Origin: JAGMES01 sp023128035
Lineage (GTDB): Bacteria; Bacillota; Halanaerobiia; DY22613
DNA: 64,000 nt
Direction: 5' to 3'
Assembly (NCBI GenBank): GCA_030627905.1
Contig: DAOVRZ010000001.1
Location: 1-64,000, forward strand
Shown here in pieces: positions 8,277 through 16,391 of this stretch (positions within the stretch are counted from its first letter, which is position 1; each line of letters begins with the position of its first letter). Position numbers and translations under genes: made by a program. The notes under the pieces were generated by a model. It saw only the letters and a program-made list of their open reading frames with translations, had not been told where the DNA came from and ran no database searches.

Positions 8277-8786
8277 ATGAACTTAAAAGATTTTGTTCAG
8301 GCGTCTGTTATGGTTGGATTGGGATTTGTTCTTCATACGGTATGTCCTCCAATACTTTTTGGAATGAAACCTGATTTTACTTTGGTAATGCTTTTTTTAG
8401 TGGTTCTAAATAAGAGAGACTTTAAACTTGTCTTGTTAACATCATTGGGAGTTGGGATTATTACTGCTTTAACAACTGGATTTCCAGGAGGGCAAATACC
8501 AAATTTAATAGACAAATTGATATCTGGATTAGCTATGTATTTTTTGGTAAGTAGAGTTAAGATAATTAAAAAAATTATTGTAGTGTTAGTAGGAATAATT
8601 GGATCATTACTTAGTGCAAGTATCTTTCTATTAACAGCTTCAATTTTGGTTGGATTACCCACATCTGGATTAACTTTATTTATAGGAGTTGCAATTCCTG
8701 GGACATTAATGAATGTAATTGTTTTGGTAATTTTGCAAGAGTTAATGCAAAAAATTAATTCTCCAGTAGAAGATATGTCGATCTAG
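8277..8786 (+). CDS. trpP: TrpP-like tryptophan transporter
   Basis: This is a 169-residue, very hydrophobic protein with about five or six membrane segments. It fits the TrpP (YhaG) family of small tryptophan uptake proteins in length and sequence: VLHTVCPPILFGMKPDFTLVM, TALTTGFPGGQIPN and GVAIPGTLMNVIVL. ATG 8277 follows AAGGAGTG and the gene sits 11 nt after alkC. No TRAP site or T-box is visible upstream. It ends in a clear terminator. Confidence 0.85.
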   Translation: MNLKDFVQASVMVGLGFVLHTVCPPILFGMKPDFTLVMLFLVVLNKRDFKLVLLTSLGVGIITALTTGFPGGQIPNLIDKLISGLAMYFLVSRVKIIKKIIVVLVGIIGSLLSASIFLLTASILVGLPTSGLTLFIGVAIPGTLMNVIVLVILQELMQKINSPVEDMSI

Positions 8787-8829
8787 TTATGTGATTTTTT
8801 TTAATCAAATAAAGGAACATAATCAAAAT

Positions 8830-8858
8830 CTGCACCGTGATACATGGATGCAGTTTTT
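8830..8858 (+). terminator. Rho-independent terminator after trpP
   Basis: CTGCACCGTG pairs with CATGGATGCAG (one bulged base, 3-nt loop) and is followed by TTTTTG. Confidence 0.85.
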
Positions 8859-9031
8859 GTATGTTTGACAAAGGATTTCAATTTTATATTCAATGTGATT
8901 CGTGCCTAACGGCAATATTGTAATTAATGGTAGTGAAGAGGACTCAGACCAAAGGGGAGTAGTTTTGGGATGTTAAAAAACTTACCAAATTTAGAAAAGT
9001 CAAACCTGGTATTATAAATCTAGTTCTTACC

Positions 9032-9061
9032 TTGACAGTTTTCCGAAAATTATGGTAAAAT
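9032..9061 (+). promoter_or_regulatory. Sigma-A promoter of the ABC-F leader
   Basis: TTGACA (9032-9037) and TAAAAT (9056-9061) are separated by 18 nt. It is followed 37 nt later by the leader-peptide ORF. Between the trpP terminator and this promoter (8859-9031) I see nothing else. Confidence 0.75.
9037..9051. promoter_or_regulatory. Putative CodY box inside the ABC-F promoter
   Basis: AGTTTTCCGAAAATT matches the published CodY consensus AATTTTCWGAAAATT at 13 of 15 positions. It lies between the -35 and -10 boxes, where binding would block RNA polymerase. codY itself is at 42718-43503. Confidence 0.5.
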
Positions 9062-9098
9062 GAAGTGAGATGTATCTGAAACTATAGGAGGGTTGAAT

Positions 9099-9212
9099 AT
9101 GTTCTGCAATGGTGCGTACAATTTTTATTCTAAAACAGCAATTTCCCTTTCCCCCAAGGGGTTCGTGCGTCCAAAATTCAATAATACGATTCAACCAGAT
9201 TATGGGGGGTAA
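9099..9212 (+). CDS. 37-residue leader peptide upstream of ABC-F gene
   Basis: ATG 9099 follows a good ribosome site (TAGGAGGG, 9086-9093) and reads 37 codons, beginning MFCNGAYNFY and ending IQPDYGG. The stop is followed by two stacked intrinsic terminators and then the ABC-F gene. This is the layout of a translation-controlled attenuator as known for several ABC-F and rRNA-methylase genes, where a stalled ribosome alters leader folding. The peptide has no signal sequence and no family I recognise. It may act in cis only. Confidence 0.65.
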   Translation: MFCNGAYNFYSKTAISLSPKGFVRPKFNNTIQPDYGG

Positions 9213-9249
9213 GATAATTTTTTAGTACTTAAAATTTATCAAAAATACC

Positions 9250-9292
9250 ACCATGGTTTAGGTTGATCACCTATTGCCATGGTTTTTATTTT
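9250..9292 (+). terminator. Leader terminator 1 (attenuator)
   Basis: ACCATGG (9250-9256) pairs with CCATGGT (9277-9283), with an inner AGGT/ACCT stem, followed by TTTTTATTTTAT. It lies between the leader peptide and the ABC-F gene with no other gene to terminate. Confidence 0.75.
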
Positions 9293-9306
9293 ATCCAAAA
9301 AAACTG

Positions 9307-9337
9307 ACCGTAGGCAAATTGTCTGCGGTTTTTTATT
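9307..9337 (+). terminator. Leader terminator 2 (attenuator)
   Basis: A nine-base-pair stem (9307-9315 with 9321-9329, some G-U pairs) is followed by six T residues, ending 20 nt before the ABC-F start codon. Two terminators in tandem ahead of the same gene indicate strong conditional termination. Confidence 0.75.
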
Positions 9338-9356
9338 TGCGAAGGAGGAAATTGTT

Positions 9357-11300
9357 ATGATTACATTGTCTCATATTAAGAAAAATTTTGGTTTAGAATC
9401 GGTCTTAGAGGATTTTTCGATGGTACTTTATCCCGGTGAACGGGTAGGATTAATCGGAGCAAATGGTTCTGGTAAATCGACAATCTTTAAGTTGATTACT
9501 GGAATAGAAGTTCCTGATCAGGGAACGATAGCGATTGGAAGAAATGTACGGATAGGGTATTTGACCCAAATTCCAAAACGAAATCAAGATGAAACAGTTA
9601 TGGAAAGGCTCTGGAAAGGGGCAGCCCATTTAAAGAAGATGGAAGTCAGGATGCGTGAATTAGAAGGTCACATGACTCAGGCTAATCAATGTACAGAAGC
9701 AGATATCAATCGATATATGGAGGAGTATGGTCAACTTTCTGCAGAATTTGAAGAACAGGGAGGATATATCTATGAAAGTAGGATGAAACAGATCACCCAA
9801 GGCTTGGGATTCACTATTTCTTTTAAAACCAAGATAACTCATTTGAGTGGTGGTGAGATGGCGCGATTAGAATTAGCTGTTCTTCTTCTTTCTGAACCAG
9901 AAATTATGCTTTTGGATGAACCAACTAACCATTTGGATTTGTCTGCTATCGACTGGTTGGAAGGATATCTTAACAAATTTAATGGAATTGCTTTAATCAT
10001 CTCCCATGATCGATATTTTCTTGATAAAACGGTCAAGAGAATAATTGAAATAAAAGATGGAGGAGAGGAAGAGTATCCTGGAAACTATTCCTACTATTTA
10101 GAAGAGCGGAAGTTACGTTATGAACTTGCCTTAAAAAAGTATGAGAATCAACAAAAGGTGATTCGGCACAAAGAGGAGGCAGCTAAACGTATTCGTAACT
10201 GGGCCAGAATCGGTGATAATGAAAAATTGCATAAGCAAGCAGCCAATATCGAAAAACAGATTGAGAAAATAGAGAAGTTAGACCGTCCTACTATGGATGA
10301 GCTAAAATTCCAACTTCAGTTTGAGGGCGGTCGGAGTGGAAAAGAAGTATTGGTAATGGAGGGAGTGCAAAAAAGTTTTGATCAAAAAACCCTTCTTAAA
10401 TCAACAGATTTAAAATTTTTTTATGGGCAGAGACTAGGTTTAATTGGCCCGAATGGTTCAGGCAAGACGACTTTACTGAAATTAATGCTGGGCGAGAATA
10501 AACCTAATCACGGTGGAATAAAAGTTGGTGCTAATGTGAAGATTGGCTATTTAGATCAACATCAGAAATTTGAAGATGGGGAATTGACTCTCTTGGAATC
10601 TTTGCGTAATACGGTAGGTCCAATGCCAGAGTCAAAAGTCCGCGGAATTCTGGCTCATTACGGATTTGTAGGAGAAGAGGTATTTAAGCTAGTAAAAGAT
10701 TTAAGTGGTGGAGAACGAAGTCGGTTTATAATGCTGAAGATGGTTCATAGCCAGGTTAATTTCCTGATTCTGGATGAACCGACTAACCACCTTGATCTTC
10801 CATCAATTGAAATATTCGAAGAATCACTTAAAAATTTTGATGGAACATTACTGGTTGTTTCTCATGACCGTTATTTTTTAAATCGGGTTGTTGATGAGAT
10901 CTATGCGATTGAAGATCAGCAATTGGTTTATTACCCGGGAAATTATGATAAGTATCAACAAAAATTATTAAAAAAAGCAGAGATAAAAAAACAAAAAATG
11001 TTGGCAAAAACAGCCATAAAGAGTGAACAAAAAAAGCATAATCACTCTCAATTTCAAAGAGCTCAGGAAAAAGAACAGAAGATGATACAAAAACAGCTTC
11101 AAAGAGAAGTAGAGTCTCTTGAAGAAGAGATAGCTACTCTTGAAACAAAGATAGAGGAAAATCAGAGACTTATGATTATACCGGAAAATCTCGGGAAACT
11201 GGAATATTTGAATAAATTAAATCAAGATAATCAAGTGATGGAGGGTAAAATTAAAGAGTTAATGCTTAAGTGGGAGGAAGCGGCTTCGTTGTTGGGTTAG
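9357..11300 (+). CDS. ABC-F family ATPase (YdiF-like)
   Basis: This 647-residue soluble protein has two ABC domains and no membrane segments. Walker A motifs are GANGSGKST (about residue 38) and GPNGSGKTT, signatures are LSGGEMARLEL and LSGGERSRFIM, and Walker B motifs are MLLDEPTNHLDL and LILDEPTNHLDL. Both ABC domains have the catalytic Glu. A charged inter-domain linker (about 240-320) and a long C-terminal coiled coil (from about 540) fit the YdiF-type ABC-F group. ABC-F proteins bind the ribosomal E site and relieve stalling or confer antibiotic protection (family knowledge). I chose ATG 9357 (GAAGGAGGAAA upstream); an in-frame ATG at 9279 lies inside the terminator region and has no ribosome site. 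Expression seems controlled by the upstream leader and perhaps CodY. Confidence 0.92.
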   Translation: MITLSHIKKNFGLESVLEDFSMVLYPGERVGLIGANGSGKSTIFKLITGIEVPDQGTIAIGRNVRIGYLTQIPKRNQDETVMERLWKGAAHLKKMEVRMRELEGHMTQANQCTEADINRYMEEYGQLSAEFEEQGGYIYESRMKQITQGLGFTISFKTKITHLSGGEMARLELAVLLLSEPEIMLLDEPTNHLDLSAIDWLEGYLNKFNGIALIISHDRYFLDKTVKRIIEIKDGGEEEYPGNYSYYLEERKLRYELALKKYENQQKVIRHKEEAAKRIRNWARIGDNEKLHKQAANIEKQIEKIEKLDRPTMDELKFQLQFEGGRSGKEVLVMEGVQKSFDQKTLLKSTDLKFFYGQRLGLIGPNGSGKTTLLKLMLGENKPNHGGIKVGANVKIGYLDQHQKFEDGELTLLESLRNTVGPMPESKVRGILAHYGFVGEEVFKLVKDLSGGERSRFIMLKMVHSQVNFLILDEPTNHLDLPSIEIFEESLKNFDGTLLVVSHDRYFLNRVVDEIYAIEDQQLVYYPGNYDKYQQKLLKKAEIKKQKMLAKTAIKSEQKKHNHSQFQRAQEKEQKMIQKQLQREVESLEEEIATLETKIEENQRLMIIPENLGKLEYLNKLNQDNQVMEGKIKELMLKWEEAASLLG

Positions 11301-11428
11301 TTGAGTGGTGGTTGATTTTAGAGATAAAGATTTGAAGGTATAAACTTTGCCAGTGGTGGTAAAATAAACGTTAGAGTAATTGTTTCCAATTAGTTTAGCA
11401 GATGAATGCTATCACTGGAGGAGTATTT

Positions 11429-12190
11429 ATGGCTTGGGTATTTTTGATTTTGATTTTTATAGCGTTTTTGATACTCCTTTTACCTGTAAAGGTTTATTTC
11501 AATTATTATCGTTATAATTGGGATGATAAGTTAGAGATCAAGGTAGATGCATTTTTTGGGCTGCTTTTTTATCGTTTCGAGATATCAGCAATCAAAATAC
11601 GTAATTGGATTTTGGGTCCAATCATGGAGATAGAAGCAGAAGTTTCTGGCGCAAAGGGTAAAAAGAAAGAAGAGGTCATAAACGAATATGGGGTTCATTC
11701 TATAAATCTTAAAGATTTACTTAAAAAACTGAAATTTTTTTTGAAAATAACTGATCAGTTTGATGCAATGACTGAGATGTTGAAATCATTTCGCAAAGAA
11801 GATCAGGATCAAAACGAATTATGGCTTAGTAATGCAACAATTTATCGTGTTGTTGTTATGTTAATCATGAGTATCAAAGGTGAATGCAGAAAATTAATCT
11901 GGTACACTCATTTTGGTTTTTCTGATGCATCTATTACAGGGATGTCTAATGGGTTGATTTGGGCTGGTAAATTATTTTTTGTGGAGATATTATCTATTTT
12001 TTCAGATATTAAAACTACTCCTGATCTCAAAGTTATTCCACACTATGAAACAGCTGGAGTGGATATTCAATTTGAAAGTATATTTAGTGTGCGAATTGGT
12101 AAACTTATGATTACAGGGTTAAGGATACTCGTAAAAGAGTATAAAAGGAGGGCTAAGAATAGATGGCCGATCATCCAATTGAAACATTAA
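11429..12190 (+). CDS. DUF2953 membrane protein (YtfI-like)
   Basis: This 253-residue protein has an N-terminal membrane helix (AWVFLILIFIAFLILLLP) and a region typical of DUF2953 (KVYFNYYRYNWDDKLEIKV, then GLLFYRFEI). Its 3' end overlaps the GerW/YtfJ gene by 28 nt, the usual pairing in spore formers (family knowledge). ATG 11429 is preferred because CTGGAGGAG lies 8 nt upstream; ATG 11402 has no ribosome site. The precise role is unknown, and a sporulation or germination link is inferred from the partner. Confidence 0.85.
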   Translation: MAWVFLILIFIAFLILLLPVKVYFNYYRYNWDDKLEIKVDAFFGLLFYRFEISAIKIRNWILGPIMEIEAEVSGAKGKKKEEVINEYGVHSINLKDLLKKLKFFLKITDQFDAMTEMLKSFRKEDQDQNELWLSNATIYRVVVMLIMSIKGECRKLIWYTHFGFSDASITGMSNGLIWAGKLFFVEILSIFSDIKTTPDLKVIPHYETAGVDIQFESIFSVRIGKLMITGLRILVKEYKRRAKNRWPIIQLKH

Positions 12191-12582
12191 TGAGCTCAGC
12201 ATTAGAAAATATTAAGGGAATGGTGGATGTAAACACAATTGTTGGGGATCCAGTTGAAACTCCCAATGGAGAAGTAATAATTCCTATATCAAGAGTAAGT
12301 TTTGGTTTTGCTGCTGGTGGAAGTGAGTTTATTTTAAAAACCAATGGAAATTCTAAAGATTCCAATGGTAAGGAAGTTAAAGGCTCTCCATTTGGTGGTG
12401 GGAGTGGTGCAGGTGTTAGCTTAAATCCAGTGGCTTTTTTGGTGGTAGGAAAAGATCAAGTACGACTATTACCAGTTTCTAATAATGCAGTTCTAGAGCG
12501 ATTGATTAATATTGCTCCTGAGATGATGCAGGAAATTAAGGAAATTATGAAAAATGTAAAAAAAGAAGATAAGAGTCATTAA
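12163..12582 (+). CDS. ytfJ: GerW/YtfJ family sporulation protein
   Basis: This 139-residue protein carries the family's hallmarks: an N-terminal MADHPIETLM region, TIVGDPVETPNGEVIIPISRVSFGFAAGG, a glycine-rich loop (GGGSGAGVSLNPVAF) and VVGKDQVRLLPV. Family members are needed in B. subtilis for germination-related functions, and many bacteria carry homologues. The start at 12163 follows AAAAGGAGGG and overlaps the DUF2953 gene, implying translational coupling. Confidence 0.95.
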   Translation: MADHPIETLMSSALENIKGMVDVNTIVGDPVETPNGEVIIPISRVSFGFAAGGSEFILKTNGNSKDSNGKEVKGSPFGGGSGAGVSLNPVAFLVVGKDQVRLLPVSNNAVLERLINIAPEMMQEIKEIMKNVKKEDKSH

Positions 12583-12612
12583 GCTCAGGAAAGATTTCCT
12601 GAGCTTTTTATT
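12581..12612 (+). terminator. Terminator after ytfJ
   Basis: AGCTCAGGAAA pairs with TTTCCTGAGCT around a short loop and runs into TTTTTATTTT. The stem begins at the ytfJ stop codon. Confidence 0.9.
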
Positions 12613-12694
12613 TTAAGAAAAACCTAAATTGTGAATAGATTTTTTTATATTGTAAATACTGTTATTATGATTAGGGTAAATGGGAGTGAAATCC

Positions 12695-13825
12695 ATGAAC
12701 AGAGGATTGATGCGGGTTATCATAACCCTTTTGTTATGTTTCATCCTAAGTTTTTTTGCAAGATACGCTACTGCTTCGATCTATGTTACTGCTGATGCTG
12801 CTATTGTTATCGATGCTGAAACAGGGAAAGTTTTATATGGAAAAAATATTCATCAGCGTCGTCCACCAGCAAGTATTACCAAAATCATGACAACAATTTT
12901 GGGAATTGAATTAGGTAAATTAGATGCAAAAGTTAAAGTAAGTTTACGAGCAGCAAGTCAAGAAGGATCTTCGATATATCTAAGGTCAGGTGAAGTATTG
13001 ACCTTAGAAGAACTTCTATATGGTGTCATGTTAAGTTCAGGAAATGATGCTTCTGTAGCAGTTGCTGAGCATATAGGTGGGAGTGTGGAAAAGTTTGCTG
13101 AATTGATGACTCGAAAAGCTAGAGAGATAGGAGCAATAAATACAACTTTCTGTAATCCAAATGGTTTGCCAGATGTTAACCATTTGACCACAGCTTTTGA
13201 CCTTGCAATGATTATGCGATATGGAATGCAAGATGAACTTTTTCGTAAATTAAATGAGACCAAATATAAGACGATTTCGGGGAATGAATGGGACAGAGGA
13301 TTGCGCAATCATAATAAACTTCTTTGGAATTATCAAGACTGTGATGGTGGGAAGACAGGTTATACGAGGGCAGCAGGACGTTGTCTTATTTCAGCAGGTT
13401 CTAGAAATGGAAGAAGTGTCATAGCTGTAGTTCTTCATGCTGATCAACTCTGGCAGGATTCGATTAAACTACTGGATTATGGTCTGGATCAGTTTATAAA
13501 TATAACCTTAATCAAAAAAGGTCAGGCTGTTCATGCAATTGAAGTTCCTGAGAGTCAAGAGAAGCTATTAGAATTCATCGCAGCGCGGGAATTCAGAGTC
13601 ACAATTCCTAAAGGAGAGGAATCTACAGCAACTAGAACGATTGAACCATATAAGGATCTTGAACTACCAATACTTGCAGGACAAAAAGTAGGAATAATGA
13701 AAATAGAGGTTAACGGAGAAGAAATGGGCCAGGTTGATTTGATTGCCAAAGATGAGGTAACGAAAAAGTCATTGGTTGATCGATTTTGGCGGTGGATATC
13801 ATCAATGTTTAAAACTTTTATCTAG
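12695..13825 (+). CDS. dacF: D-alanyl-D-alanine carboxypeptidase (DacF-like)
   Basis: This 376-residue exported peptidase S11 (PBP5 class) trims the terminal D-Ala from peptidoglycan stems. A signal peptide covers about residues 1-27 (ends YATAS). The active-site SxxK is in PASITKIMT, SxN in LSSGND, and KTG in GGKTGYTRAAG. A C-terminal beta-rich domain and a final amphipathic or hydrophobic helix (WRWISSMFKTFI) anchor it to the membrane face. ATG 12695 has GGGAG 8 nt upstream; ATG 12680 would add five residues without a ribosome site. Its place next to ytfJ fits the spore-associated DacF subgroup, but a vegetative DacA role cannot be excluded. Confidence 0.92.
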   Translation: MNRGLMRVIITLLLCFILSFFARYATASIYVTADAAIVIDAETGKVLYGKNIHQRRPPASITKIMTTILGIELGKLDAKVKVSLRAASQEGSSIYLRSGEVLTLEELLYGVMLSSGNDASVAVAEHIGGSVEKFAELMTRKAREIGAINTTFCNPNGLPDVNHLTTAFDLAMIMRYGMQDELFRKLNETKYKTISGNEWDRGLRNHNKLLWNYQDCDGGKTGYTRAAGRCLISAGSRNGRSVIAVVLHADQLWQDSIKLLDYGLDQFINITLIKKGQAVHAIEVPESQEKLLEFIAAREFRVTIPKGEESTATRTIEPYKDLELPILAGQKVGIMKIEVNGEEMGQVDLIAKDEVTKKSLVDRFWRWISSMFKTFI

Positions 13826-13854
13826 CAGATGATATTATTAACCAAATAAAGTAA

Positions 13855-13921
13855 AAATAAAATGATGGCAAATAAAGCTCAGGGAAATTTTGGATGTGGC
13901 TTTTTTGTCATCATTTTATTT
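13855..13921. terminator. Large AT-rich hairpin after dacF
   Basis: A 13-bp inverted repeat (13855-13867 and 13909-13921) is extended inward by GGCAAA/TTTTTTGTC-like and AAAGC/GCTTT pairing. It probably terminates dacF transcription. It precedes a dispersed repeat copy. Confidence 0.6.
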
Positions 13922-13967
13922 GTGTTCAAACGATAGTATAAAATTAGCAAAAAAAGGCTATCATACA

Positions 13968-14065
13968 TTTAACGACATTTCAGAAGGCGAGTTCCCCTCA
14001 TCTATAGGTGGGGATAGAAGTTGTTAAACTTAAGAAATAATAACTTCGTTATTATTTCGACTTTA
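13968..14065 (+). repeat. Dispersed repeat family 1, copy A
   Basis: It starts TTTAACGACATTTCAGAAGG and contains a CCCCTC/GGTGGGG hairpin, then GTTGTTAAACTTAAGAAATA and the palindrome AATAATAAC-TTCG-GTTATTATT-like ending CGACTTTA. Compared with copies B and C it lacks the middle portion. It lies in the 5' region of cbiM. Confidence 0.85.
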
Positions 14066-14089
14066 TCTATCTAAGGGAGGTCATTAAAA

Positions 14090-14815
14090 ATGAGTCATAT
14101 TCATATACCTGATGGAGTTTTACCAATTAGTTGGTGGGTGATTGGATATTTAATTACAGCAGTGATTTTGGTAGTTGCAATTCGTAAAGTAGAAAATGAA
14201 GATATCCGCAAAAGTATTCCCTTTCTCGGAGTGATTAGTGCTTTAATGCTGATTACTATGTCTATTCCAGTGGGGGGATTACCTATACATATAAATTTGA
14301 CAATATTAGCTGGAATTCTTGCTGGACCTTGGTTAGGATTTATCGCTGTTTTTATTGTAAATACTTTTTTGAGTTTTATGGGTCATGGTGGGATTACAGT
14401 TGTTGGGCTTAATTGTTTGGTTTTGGGTCTGGAAATTTTTGTAGGTTGGGGAGTTTTTAATATTTTGAAAAAGAAAGTGTATTTAAAAGATATACTTTCT
14501 GCAGGAATTGCAGTGATGGTAGCATTACTTATTTCAACATCATTTATGGTGGTCATAGTCGGTGCATCGCAAATAGGTTGGGAGTTTGCCCTTCCACATA
14601 ATCATGGAGATGAAAATCATGAAACTCATGATTTAGAAGTTGTTCAAACTGAATCAAATTTGAACACTTACCTTGAAGAAGTATCGATTTTAGGAATTTC
14701 AGGTCTTGTTGGTCTCATGGCAATTATTCTTATTGGAATCTTTATGGAGGTTATAGTTACGATTTTTATAGTTCGATTTTTTAGTAAGGTTAGACCAGAT
14801 TTGCTCAAAAGATAG
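14090..14815 (+). CDS. cbiM: ECF metal transporter substrate-binding component CbiM
   Basis: This 241-residue membrane protein has about seven hydrophobic segments. Its N terminus MSHIHIPDGVLP is the CbiM/NikM metal-site motif, in which the N-terminal region and His residues coordinate Co(II) or Ni(II) (family knowledge). A His-rich extracellular loop near residue 165 (LPHNHGDENHETHD) is unusual and may help capture metal. ATG 14090 follows AAGGGAGGTC. It heads a cbiM-cbiQ-cbiO operon. No cbiN is present, and no B12 riboswitch box is seen upstream, so cobalt versus nickel is open. Confidence 0.88.
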   Translation: MSHIHIPDGVLPISWWVIGYLITAVILVVAIRKVENEDIRKSIPFLGVISALMLITMSIPVGGLPIHINLTILAGILAGPWLGFIAVFIVNTFLSFMGHGGITVVGLNCLVLGLEIFVGWGVFNILKKKVYLKDILSAGIAVMVALLISTSFMVVIVGASQIGWEFALPHNHGDENHETHDLEVVQTESNLNTYLEEVSILGISGLVGLMAIILIGIFMEVIVTIFIVRFFSKVRPDLLKR

Positions 14816-14848
14816 TTCTTTCAAATTGAATCTTAAGGAAGTGTTGGT

Positions 14849-15547
14849 ATGAATCTTAGCTATATTGATCTAATAGCCAATAAAGGAGACAGCATGTTGC
14901 ATCAGAGCTCTGCTGCCTCCAAATTTTTGCTTACTTTATCTTTGATAGTTTCAATTATATTAGCTGATCAACCAATTCAACTCATCATGTTGGTAATGGT
15001 TTTACTCATTGGTTATCGTTTAGCAAATATTTCTCTGATAAAATTTGGTCATTATGCTATCTATCCAGCTTCTTTTAGTTTACCTTTTGTTATTTTTAAA
15101 TTGTCTTCAGTAACAACTTGCAGTGTTGTGATTTTAAAAGCTGTAACAGCAGCTTTATCTTTACTCCTACTAATATTTACTACCCCATATCCACAAATAT
15201 TTGGTTTGTTATATCGTTTTTTGCCGGGAGTTTTGGTAGAGGGGATGTTTTTTACTTATAGAATCTTTTTTATCTTAATCAGTCAAATTCAAAATTTATT
15301 AACAATACAAAAACTAAGGGGTGGGCGTAGTCCTATTCGAGTCCTTGGAAATTTAAAAAATCTGGCTGGAGTTTTAGGGGTTCTTTTCATTCATGCATTT
15401 GATTTGAGTGAAAGGATGTACCAAATTATGATAATCCGGGGCTATACTGGACATCTGGGAAGTTCACAAGAAGTTTATTTTCATTGGAGAGATCTTCTAC
15501 TGATCATAACTGGTATAATAGTAATCGTATTGGTGGTGATATTATGA
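14849..15547 (+). CDS. cbiQ: ECF transporter transmembrane component CbiQ
   Basis: This 232-residue T-component has about five membrane helices and the coupling-helix motif KLRGGRSP (around residue 155), followed later by MIIRGYTG; both are Ala/Arg-Gly motifs that contact the ATPase. ATG 14849 follows TAAGGAAGTG. It lies between cbiM and cbiO and overlaps the start of cbiO. Confidence 0.9.
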   Translation: MNLSYIDLIANKGDSMLHQSSAASKFLLTLSLIVSIILADQPIQLIMLVMVLLIGYRLANISLIKFGHYAIYPASFSLPFVIFKLSSVTTCSVVILKAVTAALSLLLLIFTTPYPQIFGLLYRFLPGVLVEGMFFTYRIFFILISQIQNLLTIQKLRGGRSPIRVLGNLKNLAGVLGVLFIHAFDLSERMYQIMIIRGYTGHLGSSQEVYFHWRDLLLIITGIIVIVLVVIL

Positions 15548-16389
15548 AAGAGATTGTTCATGTTCATTGTATAAAACATATTTATCCAGACAAAACAGAG
15601 GTTTCAGTTTGTGGTTTAGAGTTTTTGGTGCATCAGAAGGAACGAATTGCAATTCTTGGTCCTAATGGCGCTGGAAAGACAACCCTTCTCAAACATATCC
15701 TTGGTCTATTAAAACCATTAGAAGGAGAAGTAACTGTCTTTGGACACCAGCCTAGCAAAGAACAGCGAGAAGTAGTAAAAAAGATCGGAATGGTTTTTCA
15801 GAATGTTGATGAACAGATTATTGGGCCGACGGTTTATGATGATATTGCTTTTACTCCCCGTAATTATGGATATACTAAAGATGAGATATATCAAATGGTC
15901 AATGAAGTAAGTAATAGGTTGGGTATTAGCCATCTTTTAGACAAGATTCCTCATTATCTTAGTGGAGGTCAGAAAAAAAAAGTAGCTTTAGCAGGAGCAA
16001 TGGTATTAAAACCCGAATTATTAATATTGGATGAACCATTTAATGGACTTGATCCCGAATCAAAAGATGAAATGATTAATCTGATGAATGAGATCAACCA
16101 TAGTTATGGTACAGCTTTACTTTTGACAAGTCATGACATTAATCTTTTATCAGAAATTGTTGACAAAATTTATATTCTTCATTCTGGAAAAATCATTCGT
16201 TATGGAAATGTTCAGGATGTGTTACGGGAACGTGAGTTTTTAAATCAGGTTTCTTTAAGACCACCAATTTTGGTAGAACTATTCTCCCGTCTACAAAAGG
16301 GAGGAATTATGGTTGATATTCCCCTGACTATTAGTGAAGCAGAAAAAGAGTTGATGAAAGTATTGAATGTAAAAAGAGAGGTGTATTAA
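15544..16389 (+). CDS. cbiO: ECF transporter ATPase CbiO
   Basis: This 281-residue ABC ATPase energises metal uptake. Walker A is GPNGAGKTT, the Q-loop is MVFQNVDEQIIGPTVYDD, the signature is LSGGQKKKVALAGAM, Walker B is LLILDEPFNGLD, and the switch is LLTSHDINL. ATG 15544 overlaps the cbiQ stop (ATGA) behind GGTGGTG. A longer in-frame ORF from 15484 would lie inside cbiQ and is not supported. Confidence 0.93.
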   Translation: MKEIVHVHCIKHIYPDKTEVSVCGLEFLVHQKERIAILGPNGAGKTTLLKHILGLLKPLEGEVTVFGHQPSKEQREVVKKIGMVFQNVDEQIIGPTVYDDIAFTPRNYGYTKDEIYQMVNEVSNRLGISHLLDKIPHYLSGGQKKKVALAGAMVLKPELLILDEPFNGLDPESKDEMINLMNEINHSYGTALLLTSHDINLLSEIVDKIYILHSGKIIRYGNVQDVLREREFLNQVSLRPPILVELFSRLQKGGIMVDIPLTISEAEKELMKVLNVKREVY

Positions 16390-16391
16390 AA

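Noticed and set aside
8859..9031. Possible T-box leader between trpP and the ABC-F gene
   Set aside because: No T-box AGGGTGGNACCGCG-like sequence is present.
13826..14089. Possible cobalamin riboswitch upstream of cbiMQO
   Set aside because: The conserved B12 box is not present; the region holds a hairpin and repeat copy A.
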